Below, one piece after another: positions 15,001 to 23,905 of a DNA stretch of 64,000 nt. Under the pieces are notes generated by a model. That model saw only the letters and a program-made list of their open reading frames with translations. It was not told the DNA's origin and did not search any database. The position numbers and the translations under genes were made by a program. Each line of letters starts with the position of its first letter. Positions within the stretch are counted from its first letter, which is position 1. Location of the stretch: contig JACATO010002137.1 in assembly GCA_018389105.1 (NCBI GenBank), forward strand, positions 248,001-312,000, in the 5' to 3' direction. The stretch is from Nautilus pompilius. Its lineage: Eukaryota; Mollusca; Cephalopoda; Nautilida; Nautilidae.

Positions 15001-18000
15001 CTACTTAAAAAGCCAAACGTGTCAGTTTTATCTATCCTTGGCACTTTATTTCATTTTGAGACATTAAAGCAACTCTATTTTACTTTTGATAACACAGTCT
15101 GATATTCAGCTCGGTTTAAAGTTGTCTAATATCTGGTCCACAACTAGGTCTTTGTGGAGGTCGTCAACACGCTCAGCTGTTCTCTGAACGGATAATATGG
15201 TACAAACCTCCAGGAAACCACCGTGGTAAATACTGTACACCAGCAAAAGATAGATAGATAGAAACGTAAAGACAGCGATCATCAGTTAAACGTTAAGCAT
15301 AGTTTGTCAGTGAAAATTAGAAGTTGTTCAACAACAAAAATTTGTGGGCCTCTACCCCGAAGCATCTTTCCGCTTCTCGCTTCGTGGGTTTTCCATTGTT
15401 TCAGAGTATTTGTTACTCGTGGTCCTCCTCAGGTGGCAGTCCGACCTTACAAACCATTGTTGGCTCAGTTTTTTTGAAAAGGCATTTCAGCAGAGATGGG
15501 AACAGTGTTTTGTCTGTTTCTGGTGCATTTTGGACATTATCTGAAAGCTGCTTTATTTTGGCAACTTATAAAATTCATTGTCACAATATCCAGGTAGATG
15601 TCCTGCCTTTCCGTCCTCAAAGAGATGCACACGGAACTCGCCCAACCAAAGTAATTGGTTTACACCTTTTTCAGTTAATAGAAACTAAAATTGCATTAGA
15701 AGGTTAGGTACATTTTTTTGGAATTTAAGGAACTTCACTGTATGGATAAAATAAGTAGATCAGATGAATAATTTTAAATTTGGGATTATTGAAAACAAAC
15801 AAAGAATATTAAGCATGATATAATGCCTTGATAAATTTGAAAAAGAAATGAATCTCGCTACTACATGAAATCTCAATAGTATAAATTATGCCTACATTTT
15901 GTTTATGTTTGAAATAAAATGTCTGTAATATTATTTTAAATTTAGGATAGTGAACTATAATAATAAGATAATTTGCCTCCTGGTGATTGCATGACCTACC
16001 TCAGCCAGTGGTGTTATGACAACTCTACCCATAGTTGCATCACCTGTTGTACACCACATGAGACAAACATTGCAAGCTGTGAAGAACTTCTAATTAAGGA
16101 GAAATGTTTTGAGAATCAGATCAACTGACCAAAATCATCATCATCTAAAATTTGATTTTAATTTCAGTCTCTGGAATATTTTGGTTGCCTGAATTCATTT
16201 AAGAGTATGCTTACTGTTCTTTATATTATCTATATCCTCACATGTCAGGTTTCGCAGGATAAGAGTTAACACTTCAGAGCTGACTGCAAGACGAGGATTT
16301 TAAAGCTGATATTGTTTCTTTTGCAACTGATTAAACTTTAAACATTTTTTTAGGGAGGTCAAGATTTTGATTCCTTTTCGGATGTGTACAACAACAATGG
16401 CAGCAGCAGCAGCAGCAGCAGTAGTCAGTCTAGCTATAACTCAGCTTATTTTAACAACACTCAGGTAAGGCACACCTACGGGTGTTAAAATTAAGGGTAA
16501 CATGAAGCAAATTTGTTTTGCTGAGCTTTCATATTTAATTCAACCCCCCCCATTACGAATTGGAGCTTTTTATTGTTATCTTTTCATAAATAGTTTTTCT
16601 TTTTCTTTCTTGATCCACTATAACTCACCTCATCCCAACTACCTATCAAATCTCGTATCACTCAACACAGGTTGGGGCCATAGGGGCTGTGACACACAGC
16701 ACCTTACCCATTAATATAATAACTCTTTGTAATGACGAAAAATCTGCATTGCTTCAACCTCACGTATTTTGCGTTATGAATGTTCACTGAATATGTAATT
16801 AGTTCAAAATGAATGCTAACTAGTAAGTCTAGGCTTGCGCTCCTAGTGGCCTAAGGGAGGTAAAAACTGATGTATTCAGCAGGTTAATGAAATAATCAAA
16901 TGATCTTGAAAAGTATTAAGTAATATTTTTATTGCTTTTTAAATTCATTTGATACTGGGTTTAACGTTTATCTTCATTCTGCTTCTATTTTCTTTAAATT
17001 AAATCCTGTCTGTTTGTGCTTTATAGAACTCTACATACCAGGGAAATTATGACCAGTACAATGATGCTCCAAGCACCAGTAACCAATCCAAGATATTCAG
17101 CTACGGTTTGGAGTCTACAAGCTATGCTGTAAGATGCATTCTTCAATGAATAAACTGCTTAACACTTTTAAACATGATACCATGTAATATTATCTGCTGT
17201 TTCTTTTCATCCACACACACACACTGGCCCTGGGATGATCAACCAGCAGCCTTCCAAACGGCGGTTGCTGAGCCTCCATTTTTGGTACAGTCCTTTCCAC
17301 GACAGTCTATCTGTAGGTTGGCCATCTGACTCGTGCACAGTAGAAGCTGTTTCACCAGTAGCTAGTTTCTTGTCTGGACAGTGAAAATAGCAATTGTTTA
17401 ATGGCCCCTCAGGTGTGGGACTAGGAAAATGAATGAACGATGTCTACAAAATTAGCTAGATTTTTGTCAGATGCACTTTTTAGATTCTTTAGCTGCCAAT
17501 TTTTTAAATAGCATGACGCTGCTTTGTTCACTCTCTTTCCAATTAAACGAAATGGAAAGTTATACCCTGTGGAAGCTGATTCTGGATATACTTTTATTTT
17601 AAGATGGCAGTGATACCCGATTTTCTTTTTTCTCTCTCAAGCAACCATGCTCAAAAATATTATTCCTTCTAAGAGATTGATATTGTGGCAAATGGTGCCA
17701 ATCATTTGAAATTCTTTTAAGAACTGTATATCTTTTTTTTTCATTTTGAGAAGAGTCATCGTCTCCTATGACCGGTCATTAATAAATATTTCTTTTTGTC
17801 TTTCTGCCCCTGTCTGGATAATGGAGTCCCACACTGTGGTGTGGCTTAGAAAGTTGTTTTGTGTGTGTGTGTGTGTAATTATATTCTGAATTGGGTTATG
17901 AGCATGACCATTACCAGTCCTCTGAGATATCATCCATTTTTGAATCTCTGCCTGGCTATGCGGATCCCCATCACAAAAGCTGTCAGGTTCATTTAGCTTC

Positions 18001-18999
18001 CTCGGTAGACACAATTTCACTCGTTCCAGAAACCACAATACACGTTTACTGGTATCGTAAACCAACACCCCGTTAGTTGTTCCCTACTAAATAAGTCAGC
18101 AGTCATTCCTAACTACTTTTTTGTTTGTTTATAGTAGGGTTTATATTTTAATCTTTTGAAAATGTACGGTGTGCCGACACCAATGCGGTTTTTGCCAAAG
18201 TTATGGTAGAATCTAGTCGGCTTAATGACAGCGCACTAGTGGCAGACATCTTGGACACATTTGTGTCTGGTAGAGCAGCCACTGGGTTAGAATTGTACTC
18301 TCGGCTACTCACTAGTTACTGCGATGTAGGAAAAGTGTCGGATGCGTGTTTTCCCTTAAATCTAAAACACACTTTCTGTCTTCTATCTAACTTGGTTTCT
18401 TGTATATACGAAAACAAGAAAGAAAAAGAAAAATTGCAAAATAGTTGTTACTTTTAGATAGAAAAACAAAAGTTGCTCAGTCATTACTACCCTTCATTTC
18501 CATTTGTCAAAAAAACCATCTATTTCATGTGAATTAAAAAGCTGATTTGACATATCAATTACCAGTACAGTTTATTTTCCTTACAATATATTATTAAGTT
18601 AACTGGCAGATTTTTACTCCAACTTGTCTTTCAGATGTCTACCAATAATTATCAATGACTTCTCAGTCTGGCTACAGTGCATCAACTGTTCAGGTAACTT
18701 AGGGCCATTAACCTTTCTCTTGCACTCAGCCTAATAAAGTTTTCTCTTTTTTTTGTTTATTTCTCTTATTTTCAATGTTATAAAGGAGTGCCTTAAATTT
18801 GTTTGTTTTATAGCAAACCATGACAACTATGGGTCAGAAACGTAGTTACAATCACCTGCTTCCTTCTCCTGAACCAAGTCCAGAGGGCAGCTACATCGGA
18901 CAGCACTCTCAGGGCATTGGGGGACACTATGCCGATTCCTATGTCAAGAGGAAGCGATATGACACAAGCATCCAGAGACCTCCAGTTCATTATCACTAA
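1..18999 (+). CDS. raver: raver orthologue (ribonucleoprotein PTB-binding protein), 3' part, 11 exons
   Basis: Raver proteins are nuclear/cytoplasmic RNA-binding co-regulators that bind PTB through short peptides and modulate alternative splicing. Joined exons (1-21, 760-942, 7133-7271, 8771-8851, 10238-10347, 11471-11524, 12339-13208, 16354-16464, 17027-17128, 18667-18693, 18814-18999) total 1884 bases, exactly 628 codons including TAA, and every internal junction I placed has GT/AG and matching phase. Domains in order: end of the last RRM (residues 1-60 of this part), GLLPDP motif, GLLGPGP and GILGNSP which fit the PTB-binding consensus [S/G][I/L]LGxxP, near-match SLLGDPV, two more GLLPxP motifs, a Ser/Gly/Asn-rich stretch, and the tail [14 protein letters not shown]...[17 protein letters not shown], nearly identical to vertebrate RAVER1/2. 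The start codon and first RRMs lie left of the window. Orthology is strong; assignment to RAVER1 versus RAVER2 is not meaningful for an invertebrate gene. Confidence 0.93.
760..942 (+). CDS. raver: raver exon, second half of RRM3
   Basis: 61 codons in phase 0 between acceptor tttctttag and donor gtaagg. The translation runs from [16 protein letters not shown] to LYHKVIQKL. It has the RRM beta3 strand (GYAIIEY), helix 2 ([13 protein letters not shown]) and beta4 ([11 protein letters not shown]), matching the vertebrate raver segments GFAVLEY and LRVSFCAPG. The aromatic RNP1 positions are weak, as in the vertebrate third RRM. Confidence 0.92.
2733..3021 (-). repeat. old tRNA-derived SINE copy (family A)
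   Basis: On the minus strand the 3021 end begins like a tRNA gene (TGGCCTGGTAGTTAGCATAC, then a B-box-like GAGTTTAATTCC). The body matches copies at 8283-8566 and 11713-12022 (for example the agagcattg block and the agatgtggg block). Diverged, inside a raver intron, opposite to gene direction. Confidence 0.6.
4838..5030 (+). repeat. dispersed repeat family B, copy 1
   Basis: Shares an ordered set of blocks with 43052-43260: the gatggctgtt block, gtttatagtgt, tgcccacac, then agatagcaagcag followed by taacc. Flanked on its right by a family A SINE fragment. The repeat class is not recognised. Confidence 0.5.
5045..5198 (-). repeat. family A SINE fragment
   Basis: Contains the ordered blocks gaaactcacgtg...cagc, gaagaaact and the tRNA-like end (gcagtccagtagcctgactgctgggccac on the + strand, i.e. 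A-box side on the minus strand) typical of the other family A copies. Confidence 0.45.
7133..7271 (+). CDS. raver: raver exon with first GLLPDP motif
   Basis: 139 bases, phase 0 in and phase 1 out, acceptor aaacaaacag and donor gtaagt. The product starts [11 protein letters not shown] and includes [20 protein letters not shown]. This aligns with vertebrate raver GLLPEPNILQLLNNL directly after RRM3, which confirms that no exon is missing between this and the RRM exon. Confidence 0.9.
8283..8566 (-). repeat. tRNA-derived SINE copy (family A), nearly full length
   Basis: On the minus strand it starts GTGGCCTGGTGATTAGTTTA (A-box side) followed by a B-box-like GAGTTCTAATCC, then the shared body. 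It lies in the raver intron before exon 8771-8851. Its end is within 210 bases of the exon acceptor. Confidence 0.6.
8771..8851 (+). CDS. raver: raver exon, Gln/Leu-rich linker
   Basis: 81 bases, phase 1 in and phase 1 out, acceptor ttttctag and donor gtgagt. It encodes [18 protein letters not shown]..., a helical Gln/Leu-rich linker. Identity rests on phase continuity with flanking exons rather than on family similarity. Confidence 0.85.
10238..10347 (+). CDS. raver: raver exon with PTB-binding motif GLLGPGP
   Basis: 110 bases, phase 1 in and phase 0 out. With the split glycine it reads [18 protein letters not shown] followed by [22 protein letters not shown] fits the raver PTB-RRM2-interacting consensus [S/G][I/L]LGxxP, and LLxLALQxxGQQK is the segment conserved in vertebrate RAVER1 (LLQLALQTQGQKK). 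Confidence 0.92.
11471..11524 (+). CDS. raver: raver small exon (18 codons)
   Basis: 54-base symmetric exon (phase 0/0), acceptor tatttttcag and donor gtaagt, encoding [18 protein letters not shown]. Its symmetric phase means it could be skipped without changing the frame. Confidence 0.8.
11713..12022 (-). repeat. tRNA-derived SINE copy (family A)
   Basis: Same block order as the copies at 2733 and 8283: gacgacaacctt, caccatgg, aactcttcat, gagtgagaagaaa, then the tRNA-like end. Lies in the intron before the large raver exon, opposite to gene direction. Confidence 0.55.
12339..13208 (+). CDS. raver: raver large exon, disordered region with PTB-binding motifs
   Basis: 870 bases, 290 codons, phase 0/0, acceptor ccttacag and donor gtaaat. 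It contains near-match motif SLLGDPV (12375-12395), strict motif GILGNSP (12690-12710), and two GLLPxP repeats (GLLPNP near 12805, GLLPDP near 13084). The rest is Ser/Gly/Gln/Ala-rich and probably disordered. Reading through the donor gives only VNMGN before a stop, with AATAAA at 13456-13461, so a shorter isoform by intronic polyadenylation is possible. Confidence 0.92.
13209..16353 (+). other. raver intron, 3.1 kb
   Basis: AT-rich. An AATAAA lies 248 bases into it. The stretch 15340-15620 is less AT-rich and has a long open frame in two + frames, but no family was recognised and it looks like old repeat DNA. Confidence 0.5.
16354..16464 (+). CDS. raver: raver exon with poly-serine tract
   Basis: 111 bases, phase 0/0, acceptor tttttttag and donor gtaagg. 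It encodes [16 protein letters not shown], then a run of eight serines coded by a near-pure AGC repeat (about 16402-16425), then a Tyr/Asn-rich end. The composition fits the disordered raver C-terminal half. Confidence 0.85.
16618..16887 (+). mobile_element. piggyBac-type MITE, diverged copy in raver intron
   Basis: Matches the better preserved copy at 60797-61069 through ordered blocks: ggttggggccata, gacacacagcacctt, ctttgtaatgac, tcacgtattttgcgtta, and the right end gtattcagcaggttaa. The right terminus ends at TTAA (16884-16887); the left terminus has decayed. Confidence 0.5.
17027..17128 (+). CDS. raver: raver exon, Tyr/Asn/Ser-rich
   Basis: 102 bases, phase 0/0, acceptor gctttatag and donor gtaaga. 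It encodes [19 protein letters not shown]...YGLESTSYA. This is low-complexity sequence of prion-like composition, assigned by phase and position between recognised raver exons. Confidence 0.82.
17129..18666 (+). other. raver intron, 1.5 kb, with two competing 3' acceptors
   Basis: Contains a short GT run (about 17860-17875). It ends with two candidate acceptors: ttgtctttcag at 18634 and cttctcag at 18666. Only the second keeps the conserved C-terminal frame. Confidence 0.6.
18667..18693 (+). CDS. raver: raver micro-exon (9 codons)
   Basis: 27 bases encoding SGYSASTVQ, phase 0/0, donor gtaact. If the stronger upstream acceptor is used the exon becomes 18635-18693 (59 bases) and meets TGA at 18656-18658 in the incoming frame, truncating the protein before its conserved tail. 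Confidence 0.6.
18814..18999 (+). CDS. raver: raver terminal coding exon, conserved C-terminal tail
   Basis: Acceptor gttttatag, 61 codons plus TAA at 18997-18999. It encodes [18 protein letters not shown], then [18 protein letters not shown], then VKRKRY and a short lineage-specific extension ending PPVHYH. The core is almost identical to the vertebrate RAVER1/RAVER2 C-terminus; KRKR is a possible nuclear localisation signal. Confidence 0.95.
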   Translation, partial: QTMTTMGQKRSYNHLLPSPEPSPEGSYIGQHSQGIGGHYADSYVKRKRYDTSIQRPPVHYH

Positions 19000-19870
19000 G
19001 GAATTACTACAATGAAGAACAACTTTATTCATGAAAGCAGACTCTATTTCTCCAAAATAGGAAATTTGTAAAAGTAGCTGTTTTCCCTGGGTCAATCTAT
19101 ATAATATTAGGCCAAGTTGAACTTATTGTCTTTACTTTTTTTCTTACTTTTTGAAATCATCTTTCGCAAATTTTTCTGTCTGATTCACCTTCAGCAGCTC
19201 ATTTCCATGATGTAACTGACCACAAAATGATCTGGCAGTAAGAAAGTAGTTTGTTGTTTTGGTGCGTAAATTTACATTAGTAAAATTACTTTCTAGATTT
19301 TCTCTCCCCCCCCCTTTTTTTTCTTCTTTTTTTAAAACTGTTTTCAGCTCAGAAGGAAATCGGGGCTGCTTTTGGTGTTGGTCATCACAGATCTGCCCCC
19401 CAGACTCTGTGGATGGGGTAGAAAGTAGTTGGAAAGATGGTAAACAGTTTCCTTAAGAAAAAAAATTTGGGGGGGGGGTAAATTTCGTGTTTCTCTACAA
19501 AGTAAATGGTAATATCCAAGTTTTAAATATTGGTAACATGTGAATGATTAATTTGGTTAGGAATAGTAATCCAAACTAATTTTTTTTTTTAAATACCAAA
19601 GTTGTTGTAATTTCTCTTTGTAGTTTAAATAGGAAGTAATCTGTTAGTTCGTTGGCAGAAGCCTAAAATAATCATGTTTCTTTAGAAGCAGCTGCAAGTA
19701 GTGTTAGGTGGCAACATCACGATCTGCTGCATTTTGAGTACTTAGTCGTCAGATGTAATCCTGACTGATAGCGTGTGCATGCTAACACTTCACACACCTC
19801 TCCCCCTCCTCTGTCTCTGTCACCTGACCGCTGTAAAAGTGAACAATAAAGGCAACATGTTGAATTTTGT
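19000..19870 (+). other. raver 3' UTR with candidate polyadenylation signal
   Basis: No coding potential is seen after the TAA. An AATAAA at 19845-19850 is the best-placed polyadenylation signal. The stretch includes T-rich and pyrimidine-rich runs near 19300-19335. The exact 3' end is not visible from sequence alone. Confidence 0.5.
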
Positions 19871-19954
19871 ATTTGTTTATTTACTGTATAAGAAGACAGA
19901 CTGGATCTTTCAAAGAAGCAAACTCATAAAAATAAGAGATCATTTCATTCAGTA

Positions 19955-20742
19955 TTAATTCTATGATTGGGGTTACGTTCCTAGAGCACCCGCGAAGAGT
20001 GAAAAACCGCGAATATTGGACGTGGTCCATATAAAAATGCCTATAAATGTCAAACTATAATAAAAAATATATAAGTAAATATATAATAATAATTTAATAA
20101 AAAACACAACACTCAGTGAAACACTCGAGATAGCTACACGCGGTAAATGGGATGATGCTGGGCTGCATCTGCCTGAGACCGCCTCATGGGCAGCAGCCAA
20201 TCAGCAGCGAGGAGAAATGAACAACGCTCTCGGATTGGCTACTTTCAAACCTCCAGCCAATAGCGTTTATTTTATATTGATATTTTGCTGAATTTACGTT
20301 AGTATTTATGTTACAAAATTAGTGAATTATATTATTATTAATAATTTAGCGTTAAAAAGCGTGAAAAAATATATATTGCCACGAAAAAAGCCATTAAAAA
20401 ATCGCGGAAGATATTTGCAATTCCGTGAATATGCGGGGGCTTCCACAAACAATTATTAGTTAGGTTCTAAGGAAAATTCCGCGAATGCCGAACTGCGATT
20501 ACACGGGAGTCGACTGTATACCTCACCCCACTATTACCATCTGTATTACTTGGCATGGGCTGAGAGACAGCACTGACTGCCCCTTATTACTATAGCCTTT
20601 TGTAATGACAAACCCACATCAGTTTAACAATGCTTTTTTTACATTAGAAGCATTGACTAAGTGTACAGTCATTTTAACACATGCACACTACTAGGCCAGG
20701 CCATAAAGAGGGTAAAAACCAATGTGGTTTATGTAGGGTTAA
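19955..20742 (+). mobile_element. piggyBac-type MITE interrupted by a second element
   Basis: The right half (20519-20742, starting tatacctcacccc and ending tatgtagggttaa) matches the MITE at 60797. The expected left end (TTAA then tctat) is found at 19955-19963, on the far side of the element at 19962-20518. The simplest reading is insertion of the second element at a TA inside the MITE. Confidence 0.4.
19962..20518. mobile_element. non-autonomous DNA element with CGCGAA motifs, possibly pogo/Tigger type
   Basis: The right side carries repeated gcgaat motifs (ttccgcgaatgccg, gggagtcgactgta) and the left side cacccgcgaag and aaccgcgaat. Motifs of the form aaccgcgaat near both ends and a TA junction are typical of pogo/Tigger MITEs; terminal inverted repeats are not clear, so the class is inferred. 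Confidence 0.4.
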
Positions 20743-20744
20743 AA

Positions 20745-22020
20745 ATGTGGAAAAAAAAACAAAAACTTAAATGCATTAAGAATTTTATAAACAATATGCA
20801 AGATATTTAGTTAAAGAAAATATTATCCTGGGTGCAAGATTAATACTAAAAGGGAACGATGCTAAATTTATTTTGAAGAATAAACGAAAATGAGCATGTC
20901 TCAGATGAGTCATCTTTCTGAAATCTATATTTTTTAAACTCGTCTTCATTCTCCACACCGCTTGCTAGTTGACACTACTGTCCAGAGTGGAATGGTACTA
21001 AAGTATCTAGCCCCACAAGATGTCAACGAAAGTTGGCATGACTTGCCTTGTGAAGTAATTCTTCATTTTGGTTTTGAATGTTTCATTCCATCTTTTGATG
21101 GCACTTGTTTTCAATAGGATCTGCCGCAATTGCCAGCTGATGCCGTCTATAATAATGGATTGTTGAGGAAATGTTTCCTGATGGGTTTGTGAAGCACAAA
21201 CATTTCTCATTGGGCAAATCACCGAGCAACTTTCCTGCGAGGTTGAAATCCCGAACATCTGATTACAGCTACTGGGATATTTGAGATCGTATATACATTT
21301 CCAGGGTCATTGATGATACTTTTAAAAGGTAAAACTGGACAAAGTAGGGTTTTCAATAGGCATTTTCTTGATACATTTAGAAAAAGTTTTCCTGCATCGG
21401 TCCAGCTATTGGCAGGTGCACGTAGTGCCGGCCGTCCTCTTTCCCTGTTGAATCATGGGGCTTTTGTTTTTTTATCCTTTTTCAGAACTCTGGTGAGTTT
21501 CTTAATCTTTTGGTTTGAAAGTCTTTTGTCTTAACGCACCATTGACGAGATCTACAGTATTATATTCAGAAAAAACAATCATACAAATTTGTCCTTTATC
21601 ATTCCAGGGCGTAATGGGACTGCCCAGAACGTGTTAAAAGTCGCACTTTCTTGTAACTTATTTTTGATGATTGCTTTTTGTATTTTCAATCTTAAGTGAC
21701 ATCATCATGATATAACTTTAGTTCTTACCCCAAGATCTACTTTATCTAGAAGCATTGAGTTCCATCATAATTTCTGTGACTGGTTTCTTTTCAGTCTTTT
21801 GTAAGACTCTTCAAGATTCTAGGGTCCACCAATGCCATCCTCTTTGTTAAGTCCACGTCCTTAACTCAGCCTTTTGGGATGATGGGTTGGTTTCAAATTG
21901 GTCGCCACCAAAAGTTCTGTTAACCCAAGCAAGCATTTCCCAGTTTGTAAAACACTTTTCTTGTGCTAATAAGGTGCTTTTTTTTTCTGAATGAGTTCAT
22001 GCATAAACCATCTTTATTTC
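20745..22020. other. intergenic, no recognised gene
   Basis: Contains short minus-strand open stretches (for example 21007-21258, reading ...CASQTHQETFPQQSIIIDG...) that look like a decayed coding sequence, but I recognise no family and stops are frequent upstream of it. Confidence 0.3.
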
Positions 22021-22034
22021 AAAAACAACAGCAA

Positions 22035-22366
22035 GCCGGCCCGGTGGGGCAGGTGGTAGCGGGTTAGCTCCGTAAGGGGACCGTTGCTCCTGTACCAGGT
22101 TCGATCCCAGGCTGGGGTCGGAGGAGAGTTGTCGCTGATGATCGCCATAGCATGAAACAGCTGTACGACATCTTGGTGTCTGACGTGAGAGAGACCTCCC
22201 GGGTCCTTGGGGCCCATGGTGTCGGGGGACCGGGCCGTTTGTCGGCTCGACGAACATCTCTCAGTAACGAGGAGGACTTGACAGAGAACGGGCCACTTGT
22301 CTTTACGGGATGCGATGCCATTGAAAGAACCTCGTTCGGAAGTCCAACTCGCTCAACAACAACAAC
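22035..22366 (+). mobile_element. tRNA-derived SINE (family C) with CAA tail
   Basis: The head resembles a tRNA gene with an A-box-like TGGTAGCGGGTTAG and a B box GGTTCGATCCC (22098-22108), the internal RNA polymerase III promoter. The 3' end is a (CAA)n run near 22354-22374. The 11-base sequence AACAACAGCAA is at 22024-22034 and again at 22367-22377, which looks like a target-site duplication, though the CAA tail could contribute. It is GC-richer than its surroundings and well preserved, so relatively young. Confidence 0.8.
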
Positions 22367-22944
22367 AACAACAGCAACTGAGAAGTCATGGATATTTGAT
22401 GTATTGACACAAACAATCAGTGTTCTTTGCCAGCAGCATACATCATCGCGTTACATGGTTGGTGGCTCCTTTACCGGAAACCTTAAACCTTTGGTATTCC
22501 ATTTTATCTTCTGCAGCGTCATCCATCTGATTTGATGACATCCCTGTTATCAACGGTTTTTGTTGTTGTTTTAAAAATTTGCGCTTGTCCCAACTCTGTG
22601 TACAGAGAAACGACACATTTTCAATTAAAAATTTTCCAGCATGCTGGCTTTAAGTCATCAAAATGTTAGCCATGAAACTCCGATGTAGCATCTGCACATG
22701 GACTATGATATTTTGTTCAAATGTTATTCAAAGTTTGGTCGGTCCTACAATAATGCAGTTGAATGGATCTTTCAATTTCACATTTATTTGATAAACTAAA
22801 CTCAACTGAAAACTTCCTTTTCTTTTGCTTATGAAAGAAAAAAAAAAGGCTGTAATTCAAGATTGCACACTTTATTGAAATACAAACTTGTATGAGTAAT
22901 AAGTAATGGATATTCCATTCTTTCAGTCATAATTTTCTTTGCTC

Positions 22945-23310
22945 ATTCTGTGGATTGAAGTAGCAGATGACTTGGACGGTCACGAATATGATGATAATGA
23001 CCCACTGCACTACATAGATGCAAGGGTGAATACCAGAGATGACAAGAAGCTGGATATTATATTGGATTACAATTTCTGCAAACGCAGAGTTGATAACCTG
23101 GATGAACTGATAGCCAGTGGACAGTAGTGTAGGTTGCTATCTTCTACGAATATAGATGATGTGCTTACACATGATGTCTTTGGCCATTAATCTGGCATTA
23201 ATGCAGCCTGGAATGCTGGCAAACTATCAATGCAGAATTTTCTTGTAGCTATTGAGAAAAATGTCAGTAGCATCTTTAGAAGAGGGTAAAGAATGCCTAG
23301 AGCACTCACA
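22945..23310 (+). pseudogene. decayed piggyBac transposase fragment
   Basis: Open stretch to TAG at 23125-23127 ends KKLDIILDYNFCKRRVDNLDELIA. It fits the piggyBac catalytic segment of the form (I)xxYNxxKGGVDxxDxxxxxY, including the two Asp residues of the VDxxD motif. After the stop, another frame gives INAAWNAGK and MQNFLVAIEK, in the order seen in piggyBac proteins (xNAxxxW ... RxNFLxxL). Frameshifts, stops and missing N-terminal half show it is dead. Confidence 0.55.
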
Positions 23311-23654
23311 GCAACTGCTCTTATCCATAATACCCAAGCAAAAGTAAACAGGTCTTATACAAGATGTAACTATTAGCCTACAAGCAGTGACAAGAAGACA
23401 AACACTACCTGTGTGAAATACAGAAAGTATCTATGCAAACATCACATGTCTACATTCTGTCCTGCACATGCAAAGTAATTTCATAATTCTACATATGCGA
23501 AGTAACCTTTCTATAGAGAACATTTGTTTTGTTGTGAGCATATGTATAATAAAATACAGAGTTTGCATTATTTTCTAGTAATAAAATATTAGCCAGTAAA
23601 AGTTGATGTTTAATATAAAACCATTTCACGAGTTTATAACTGATGCTTATTTAA

Positions 23655-23905
23655 AATTACACTGGGTGAGTGCGGCCTCAAACGCAAAAGCTGTGACCGA
23701 AATCTTTACGTAATAAGAGGGTTAAAGAGCCCGCTGGTTTCCATGTGCAGGTCCAAACTTTAAATGTCCATGCCTTCGATGTGATCACTGGGTGATTTCT
23801 GTTGACGATTTTACCATCCAGTTCAAAGAGACAGGCATCTATTTTGAAAACTTTCTCTAATTCTACTACATCTCTTAATCTTATGTCATTGAAGTCGGTG
23901 CTGGA
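23655..23905 (-). pseudogene. possible Polinton-like accessory protein fragment
   Basis: The minus strand reads, in one frame, DFNDIRLRDVVELEKVFKID then ACLFELDGKIVN and later LLLRKDFGHSFCV. The arrangement 'RLxDVxxLEKxFxIxxxVxEL ... LxLxxxHFxxx' is typical of a domain found beside protein-primed DNA polymerases in Polinton/Maverick elements. No polymerase or integrase was found nearby, so this is tentative. Confidence 0.25.

Noticed and set aside
15324-15707. 127-codon plus-strand open frame in a raver intron
   Set aside because: No ATG start (begins with TTG), no motif, overlaps another open frame, and lies in an intron bounded by confirmed exons.
22035-22110. Possible genuine tRNA gene
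   Set aside because: A and B boxes are present but no foldable acceptor stem or anticodon arm is evident, and the body and CAA tail mark it as a SINE head.
22152-22535. 127-codon open frame near 22.2 kb and minus-strand frames opposite it
   Set aside because: Lies inside the tRNA-derived SINE and its CAA tail.
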